64,000 bases of DNA from Ophioceras dolichostomum. Its lineage: Eukaryota > Ascomycota > Sordariomycetes > Magnaporthales > Ophioceraceae. Positions 58,359 through 64,000 of this stretch are shown in pieces. Numbering within the stretch: position 1 is the stretch's first letter; each line of letters starts with the position of its first letter. A model generated the notes under the pieces. The model did no database searches, had not been told where the DNA came from, and saw only the letters and a program-made list of their open reading frames with translations. The stretch is taken from contig PYST01000160.1 of the NCBI GenBank assembly GCA_003049485.1, forward strand, positions 1 through 64,000, written 5' to 3'. Made by a program: the position numbers and the translations under genes.

Positions 58359-61300
58359 ATGTCTCCCGCTTTCCCCACGAGCTCCGAAGTGGATGTCCTG
58401 ATCATCGGCGCCGGCCCGGCCGGCCTGATGATGGCTCTGTGGATGGCCCGGCTAGGCGTCAAGGCGCGAATCGTGGACAAGCGATCGGCCAAGATATTCT
58501 CCGGCCAAGCCGATGGGTACGTAGGGAAAACGACCCTGCCCTTTAACTCTTCATAATTTTCATTTCTTTTAGAAAAGGAAAAGAAGAGAGAAAAAAAGAG
58601 ACAATCTGCTTAATTTCACTCACACACAACATCCAGCTTCCAAGTTCGAACAATGGAGATCTTAGACAGCTTCGGCATCGGCGAGCGAGTGTGGAAGGAG
58701 GCCAACCACATGCTCGGTAAGCACCAGCGTCCCGTCCATCAGTGCCCTGGAAGCTGCTTCGCCTACTCTATTACCTACCTGGTGTTTCCTTTCGCGCTCT
58801 TTTCAATTTGGAATCTAACACCAGGGCACGAAATGCTCTCCCTCCTCCTCTTACTCAGAGGTCTGCTTCTGGAACCCAGACAAGGATGGGCGCATCCGGC
58901 GCGACCACCGCAGCCCGGATGTGATGCCCGGCCTATCCCGCTTCTGCGAGGTGGTTCTTCATCAAGGGTAGGTACCTACTAGTTGCCAGTCTGCTTGTCC
59001 GATTTTTGTATCCAGGTGGTTCAGTGCCAACTCTTTCTCTCCCTCTTCTCTCCTCTCCAAACTGATCTGTTTTTTTTTTCTCTTTCTACGCATAGACGCA
59101 TGGAGACCTTCTTCCTCGACGCCATCCGGGCGTCGTATCCTGCTGCGACGACCGCCGCGGCGGCCAACGGACAGCAGCAGCAGGCGAACGGAAAGCAAGC
59201 TGTCACCAATGGCGGCGACGGCGGCGCCACCACCCCCGAGGATGACGTCCATCGAATCGAAGTCGAGCGCTGCAAACTACCGATCGCGATGAGCATCGAC
59301 GAGACGGCCGCCGAGGACGACGATGCGCACCCGGTCAAGGTCACGCTACGGACACTAACGGAGGAGGAGGCCGAGCCCGCGCAGGTGCTGTCCAACTTGA
59401 GCGACGGGATGTTCCGCAGCAATCTGGCGGAGGACGATGTGGATGGGCTCATGCGGAGGTCTGAGGCGCGGGGTGGGAAGGCTGGGGAGGAGATAGTGCG
59501 GTGCAAGTACGTCGTGGGGGCTGACGGGGCCCATTCGTAAGTGATGCCCGTGCTTAGGTGTACTTGCTAGGCCGCACGCGCGCTGCACTGACACGGCCAA
59601 CGATTAGCTGGACGAGGAAGTCGCTGGGGAAGGAGTTCGAGATGGTGGGAGCAATGACTGATTTCATCTGGTAAGTGGCTACGGCTGGTATCTTTTCCAG
59701 TGATTTGTCAGTCGAGACGCTGTCGCCAGCTGACGGGAAGGCGTTGTGTTTCGAAGGGGTGTCTTGGACATTGTGCCAATCACCGATTTCCGTGAGTATC
59801 AAAACCCCCGCTGAACCTTCCGTCCGTCGAACTTTGAGAGCATATCAGGCTGCTGATGATACACTTTCTCCGTGGTTGTTTCGGTCATGTAGCCGATATA
59901 AGATCGAGAGCGATGATCAAGAGCGAAAACGACGGCAGCTTGATGGTCATCCCGCGAGAGAACAAGCTGGTGCGGCTGTACATCCAGCTGAAGGAGGTGT
60001 CGGCCGGCGGCGGGCGGATCGACCGGTCCAAGATCACGCCGGACCTGATCCTCAACGCCGCCAGGCGGATCATCAGCCCGTACAAACTCGACTACCACTA
60101 CGTCGACTGGTGGACGGCGTATCAGATCGGCCAACGGGTGGGAGAGCACTTCAGCAAGCTGAATCGAGTGTTCCTCGCAGGAGGTGAGTTGGCTAGCATC
60201 CTTCGTTTTCGACTACGACGACGACGACGATGACGGCTACCGTATCGCGTTTGTTGAAAGAAGGAGGCGCTAATCAGGCGATATGAGGAACGGCGAGACT
60301 ATAGACGCGATCCATACCCACAGCCCCAAGGCAGGGCAGGGCATGAACGTCTCGATGCAGGACACCTACAATCTCGGATGGAAGCTGGGTCTGGTTTGCA
60401 AGAAGATACTGCAGCGACGAGTGCTGTCGACGTACGAGTACGAGCGCAAACATATCGCTAAGCAGCTGATAAGCTTCGACCAAAAATTCGCGACGCTGTT
60501 TTCGGGTAAGCCGGCGAAGGAGATTGTGGATGAGACGGGTGTGTCGATGGAGGAACTCACCAAGGCCTTCCGGATGAGTTATATGGTATGTCTGTGATGA
60601 TGTCGATCGGTCGCTGTTGGGGCCTTGTCCTGGTGCAAGGGAGAATATCGCTGGTTGGCGAAAAGGGGGAATGGAAGAGGAATGACCCAGCTGTCGACTG
60701 ACGATCGAGGACTGGTCATAGTTCACCACCGCCGTCGGTATCAACTACCAGCCCAGCCTCCTCGTGGCGAAGCCGCCCGAGGGCGCCAATGCCTTCGAGG
60801 GCCTCCCCGAGATCGAGATGCCTGAGACCGCCGACATAGTGAGCCCCGCGCAAAGCACCCTCTCGCTCGCCACGGCCTGCAAGCCCGGCACTCGGTTCCC
60901 CTCCTTCCAAGTGCTCGGCCAGGCCGACGCGCGGCCATGGCAGATGCACCACGCGATGCCATCGGACGGGCGGTTCCGCATCGTCGTGTTCGCGGGCGAC
61001 ATATCGTCGGACTCGGCGCTGCTCGAACGCGCGAACGGCTTCGGTGAGTGGGCTCTGAGGGAGCTGCTGCCGCGGTACGCGACGCTGGCGCTGTCGGTGG
61101 GTGCCTCGGGGGGCAACGCAGCGGCGGCCACCAAGTTCCGCATGGAGCGCGACCCGAGCGTGACCCAGCTGCTGCTCGTGCACTGCGGGCCGAGGGAGGA
61201 CTTCGAGGTGGTGCGCGATTTTCACGAGGCGTATCACCCGTTCGACCCGAAGCTCGGCTGGGATTACGATGCGGTGTTCGTGGATGGGCCGAGCTACCAC

Positions 61301-61468
61301 GACGGGCACGGCGAGGCGTATAAGAACTATGGCGTCGATGAGAAGAAGGGCGCCTTGGTAGTTGTGAGGCCTGACGGATATATCGGCATAGTGACTGCGC
61401 TGGCGGAGGAGGGATGGCGAGAGATCGGGAGGTGGTTCGAGGAGGTGTTGCGTCCTGTGTCGAAGTGA
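58359..61468 (+). CDS. FAD-dependent phenol 2-monooxygenase (phenol hydroxylase)
   Basis: Nine exons: 58359-58516, 58637-58716, 58859-58967, 59096-59536, 59608-59670, 59757-59791, 59893-60183, 60305-60585 and 60722-61468, giving 734 aa. The FAD-binding dinucleotide fold IIGAGPAGLMMAL starts at about residue 15. FQVRTMEILDSFG, GADGAHS (257-263) and the second FAD motif GDAIHTHSPKAGQGMN (392 on) are all present. The C-terminal third (FPSFQVLGQADARPWQMHHAMPSDGRFRIVVFAGD, then VVRPDGYIGIV) is the thioredoxin-like dimerisation domain of phenol hydroxylases. It should hydroxylate phenol or a related simple phenolic to a catechol with NADPH and O2 in the cytosol. A low-complexity Ala/Gln/Gly loop is inserted at about residues 130-160. 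One intron uses an AAG acceptor. No catechol-cleaving gene is adjacent. Confidence 0.93.
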
Positions 61469-63181
61469 TTGCTGGGGGGAGAGGGCAGAGGAGCGGACTC
61501 ATATGTGCACGGAGATGTGACAAACTGGTGGACAAGTTGGGTATCAGGATTCACTGGGGGGCACAGCGCCTCCCGCCTCAGGATGGACGCCAACTCACCT
61601 CTCCGGAAGTCCTGGAACGTAGGAGACTGGTGTTTTGTTTCGTACTTTCTACCATGGTGGCTAGCACAATAGAGAGCAGGACACATGGAGCCACGTTATG
61701 AACTTCATTGCAAAGTACAACACGGTACAATACAATGCAGCTGATGCCTCACTGCCCCGCTGACGTGGACGATCGGATTGCCATAACGAAGCTCCCGAGC
61801 TCACCAATGAGGCAGCCCGAGCAGGGTTACAGGGCGGACGTGTGTTTCCTTGGACGCGGTGATCATGTCCAAATGTTACGATATGTGTGGGTGAGGTTGG
61901 TTCTTATCGAACTCGTACTCTGCCTGCCGATTTGCTTGAGTCATTGGGTTCATGTGCGTCGAAGCCTAAAAGTGTGTCATAGAAGGCGGGCAGCGACGGG
62001 GGTCGTTGATGTGTGCTTCCGTGCACGCTATGGATAAAAAGGTGGTAGGTACGCCGCCCCTTCTTCTTCCATCTTTCCATTATCTTAACATCCGAAACCA
62101 TCCTTCAAAGCAAAACGAAAAGACGAAGAAAAAAAAATCAATCACCTTACTTCAGATGTAAGGGAACTTCAGATATAAGGGAACCCCAGCCATCTCCAAA
62201 CACCCAGCCCACAAGTCCCCGCTCCCGTCTCGCAGCAACGCTCCACAACTTTACACGCTCTGATTGGGCCAGCTGCTAGCTCTGGCCACAAACAAAAGCC
62301 CCTTTTGCAATCTGTTGCAAAATTAGCCTCCTCGACGATCTCTCTCCTGTTCAACTCACTTCCATCCTATCATTCCAAATTCCATCAAAATCCTCCATCA
62401 ATCATAACCATTATACATTGAAATGAGCCCCTTTTCATCAGTATACTGGACTTTCTGTCAGTTCCGAATGCCACTTGGCACCCAGGCCATACTCATGAAC
62501 CATTCCCGGATACCCGTCCGATGAGGCACTTTCGAGTGAGACGCGCTTCAGTCAGCCATGGGCCCCTGAACGACCACGTTCCTCCGCCGATATAAGAGAG
62601 AAGACCGACGCCCTTTGCCCGGATCCCGTATGGATTGCCCAGACGTTCGTCCCATGGCTGGCCAACCGCGGACCGCTTCGACGACCCAGGGCGACCACCA
62701 TCATCACCTTGGCCCATGACCGCTCCCTTCCAGCCCACCAGCCGTGATGGCCTCACCAGGACCCGTTATCGCCAGCCGATGAAATGCGACCGACAAAGCC
62801 GACGTACAATGCCCTCCAGCCTGCTGAGCACCCTGCCGACCCGTCCTGCCCGAAGCCGTTTCCTTTTAGATGAACCCTGAAGACCAGGAATAACGGTGAA
62901 AAGCCGCAGCGCCGTCCTCCGCCGACTTGCCTGACCGAGAGGGACCTGTCAGATGATGGAGTGTTGATGACCCGAGCCCGACCTTCCAATACACCGATAA
63001 CCCCGAACACTGTGTGGCTGGTGCTGTGGCACCTGTGTGGCTGTGTGAATTGTGGGTCTTGTCCGAATTGGGCATCCCAAGACCCACCCGCCGACAGTGA
63101 CTCGGCGAGGAATGCGGAATGGGAGGCCGGAGGGGGAAGGTTGAAAGACAAGATCGTGGCATGCGACTAACCGCCTAGGCT
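61469..63181. other. 1.7 kb intergenic region, no gene seen
   Basis: It lies between the convergent phenol hydroxylase and the last gene. It includes a 17 bp tandem duplication at 62151-62184. Frames lack coding character. Confidence 0.5.
62151..62184. repeat. 17 bp tandem duplication
   Basis: TTCAGATGTAAGGGAAC is followed directly by TTCAGATATAAGGGAAC, differing at one G/A position. Confidence 0.85.
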
Positions 63182-63604
63182 TCACACCTGCTCGCCTATC
63201 CCCGGCCCGTCCCGATCCTCGATCCCCTCGGCGTCCAGAGCTTCAAGCCCCTCCATCAACAAGTCTGCCGTCGCCGCTGTTGCTTCTTGCTGAGGCAGGT
63301 CAGCCAGGTCGGGGAAAATGGGACGGCCGTTGGAGTGCATGATGGCGTCGACCTTGGAACCCCTGATGTTTTCGGCCTGGTCTTTCCCGCCTCGGCCTCT
63401 CCAGTTCACCCATATCGTCCCGTCGACTTGCTCGCCGGCCGCCGTCGCGTTCTCCCAGCCCGCCGTCTTGTCGAGCACGCCGAGCTCGTCTATGAGATCT
63501 TTCTTCTTCGCGAACCCGGCGGCTGCAGCGGCAGCGCTCAGGTCGACGGCCTCCGTACGATCCGTTCGAATATCCGAGGGAGCGCCTGAGGTGCTGTGGA
63601 CCAC
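63182..63604 (-). CDS. 3' exon of an unrecognised gene (5' end unresolved)
   Basis: A frame of about 140 codons ends at the stop at 63182 and has strong GC3 bias, so it is very likely coding. Visible content is an Ala-rich helix (AVDLSAAAAAAGFAKKKD), IDELGVLDKTAGWENATA, GTIWVNWRGRGGKDQAENIRG, DAIMHSNGRPIFPDLADLP and an acidic C-terminus. It matches no family known to me. A GTG or the M-V-H near 63604 is not a convincing start. A CTAAC branch-like site near 63637 and a CCACAG acceptor near 63597 suggest this is the last exon of a longer gene whose earlier exons lie at 63.65-64 kb or beyond the window edge. Confidence 0.5.
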   Translation of the reverse strand: MVHSTSGAPSDIRTDRTEAVDLSAAAAAAGFAKKKDLIDELGVLDKTAGWENATAAGEQVDGTIWVNWRGRGGKDQAENIRGSKVDAIMHSNGRPIFPDLADLPQQEATAATADLLMEGLEALDAEGIEDRDGPGIGEQV

Positions 63605-64000
63605 GTAAAACGACGACGTTCCGCCATGACCGAGTTAGTCTTGAACAGAACAACAGCGGCGGTTCAAGACGACACGCAACATGCATGTTCGCACGCGCAC
63701 GCTTGCCGATTGCAGCCATCATAAAGTACGGCGGAAATAACCACGTCGGCGGTGGGATGAGTGCAGGTGCTTGGGGGCGTAGAATGCATACCTAGAGGTA
63801 GGGGCCACCGACCCAACTTGGGGTTTGGTGGTCGAGTCACTCACACAAAACATTGTGTGTGATGATGGTCCCGAGACCAATGTTCGTAACCGACTTCGCA
63901 GGGGATGCGATGAAATAAATTCGAAATAAAAATTGCACTGGTAAATGAACAGTGCAGTAACGGTATTCGACAACGTATTTGCCTACAGATTTTGCGGAAT
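63605..64000. other. Window end, possible intron and 5' exons of the last gene
   Basis: No exon could be placed with confidence. Short minus-strand frames exist, but none joins the 63182 exon in a convincing way. The final 150 bp are AT-rich. Confidence 0.4.

Noticed and set aside
60275..60304. Exon 8 of the phenol hydroxylase starting at the earlier CAG acceptor (about 60278)
   Set aside because: It would insert about nine residues inside the conserved GDAIHTHSPKAGQG motif. The CTATAG acceptor at 60304 restores the exact motif in phase.
58359..61468. Aromatic-catabolism gene cluster around the phenol hydroxylase
   Set aside because: The neighbours are GRC3 and an unrecognised exon; no dioxygenase, transporter or regulator gene is adjacent.
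1..64000. tRNA, 5S rRNA and CRISPR arrays
   Set aside because: Looked for B-box-like GGTTCGAATCC strings, 5S-like segments and regularly spaced repeats; none were found by eye. CRISPR is not expected in a fungal genome.

Overview
The window is nuclear DNA from a filamentous ascomycete (Pezizomycotina, most likely Sordariomycetes). Genes are widely spaced, GC-rich at third codon positions, and interrupted by short GT..AG introns of about 60-230 bp with CTAAC-type branch sites. Gene content is typically fungal: a Sro7/Lgl tether, a Dal5-type MFS permease, a secreted GH3 beta-glucosidase, a Nab3-like RNA-binding protein, a CaM kinase, RPA34, Grc3 and a phenol hydroxylase. No prokaryotic, viral or organellar genes were recognised. 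Exon borders below were worked out by hand from splice signals, reading phase and family conservation; the stated exons of each multi-exon gene sum to an uninterrupted frame.

Layout. 0.6-3.9 kb: Sro7/tomosyn homologue (+). 3.9-10.2 kb: a long stretch with no convincing gene. 10.2-12.6 kb: MFS transporter (+). 12.9-13.4 kb: small two-TM protein (-). 14.1-17.1 kb: GH3 beta-glucosidase (-). 18.4-19.2 kb: single-pass membrane protein with a coiled coil (-). 20.0-22.5 kb: SF1 (UPF1-like) helicase split by one in-frame TAG. 22.5-29.2 kb: second long gene-poor block. 29.2-36.9 kb: a head-to-head pair, a DUF7708-like protein (-) and a DUF7025/AAA+ ATPase (+). 37.8-41.0 kb: Nab3-like RNA-binding protein (-). 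42.1-42.9 kb: mitochondrial GGQ release-factor-like protein (+). 44.4-45.9 kb: Ca2+/calmodulin-dependent kinase (+). 47.3-47.9 kb: N-terminal fragment of a HET-type incompatibility protein (-). 48.7-49.7 kb: GNAT acetyltransferase (-). 51.5-57.3 kb: divergent RPA34 (-) and GRC3 (+), two nucleolar ribosome-biogenesis genes sharing a 420 bp promoter. 58.4-61.5 kb: phenol 2-monooxygenase (+). 63.2-63.6 kb: 3' end of an unrecognised gene (-).

No biosynthetic cluster is evident; most genes are independent housekeeping or metabolic loci. The best candidates for unusual biology are: (i) the helicase with a single nonsense codon between its catalytic motifs II and III; (ii) the STAND-like DUF7708 protein that keeps a Walker-B-like strand but lacks a recognisable P-loop, transcribed divergently from an AAA+ ATPase, with a HET fragment about 11 kb further on; (iii) the Nab3-like protein carrying an RS tract and what looks like a class II aminoacyl-tRNA-synthetase anticodon-binding-type domain; and (iv) a dispersed palindromic TACCTAGGTA motif found in many of the intergenic regions. 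Two N bases lie inside C-runs and mark doubtful assembly.
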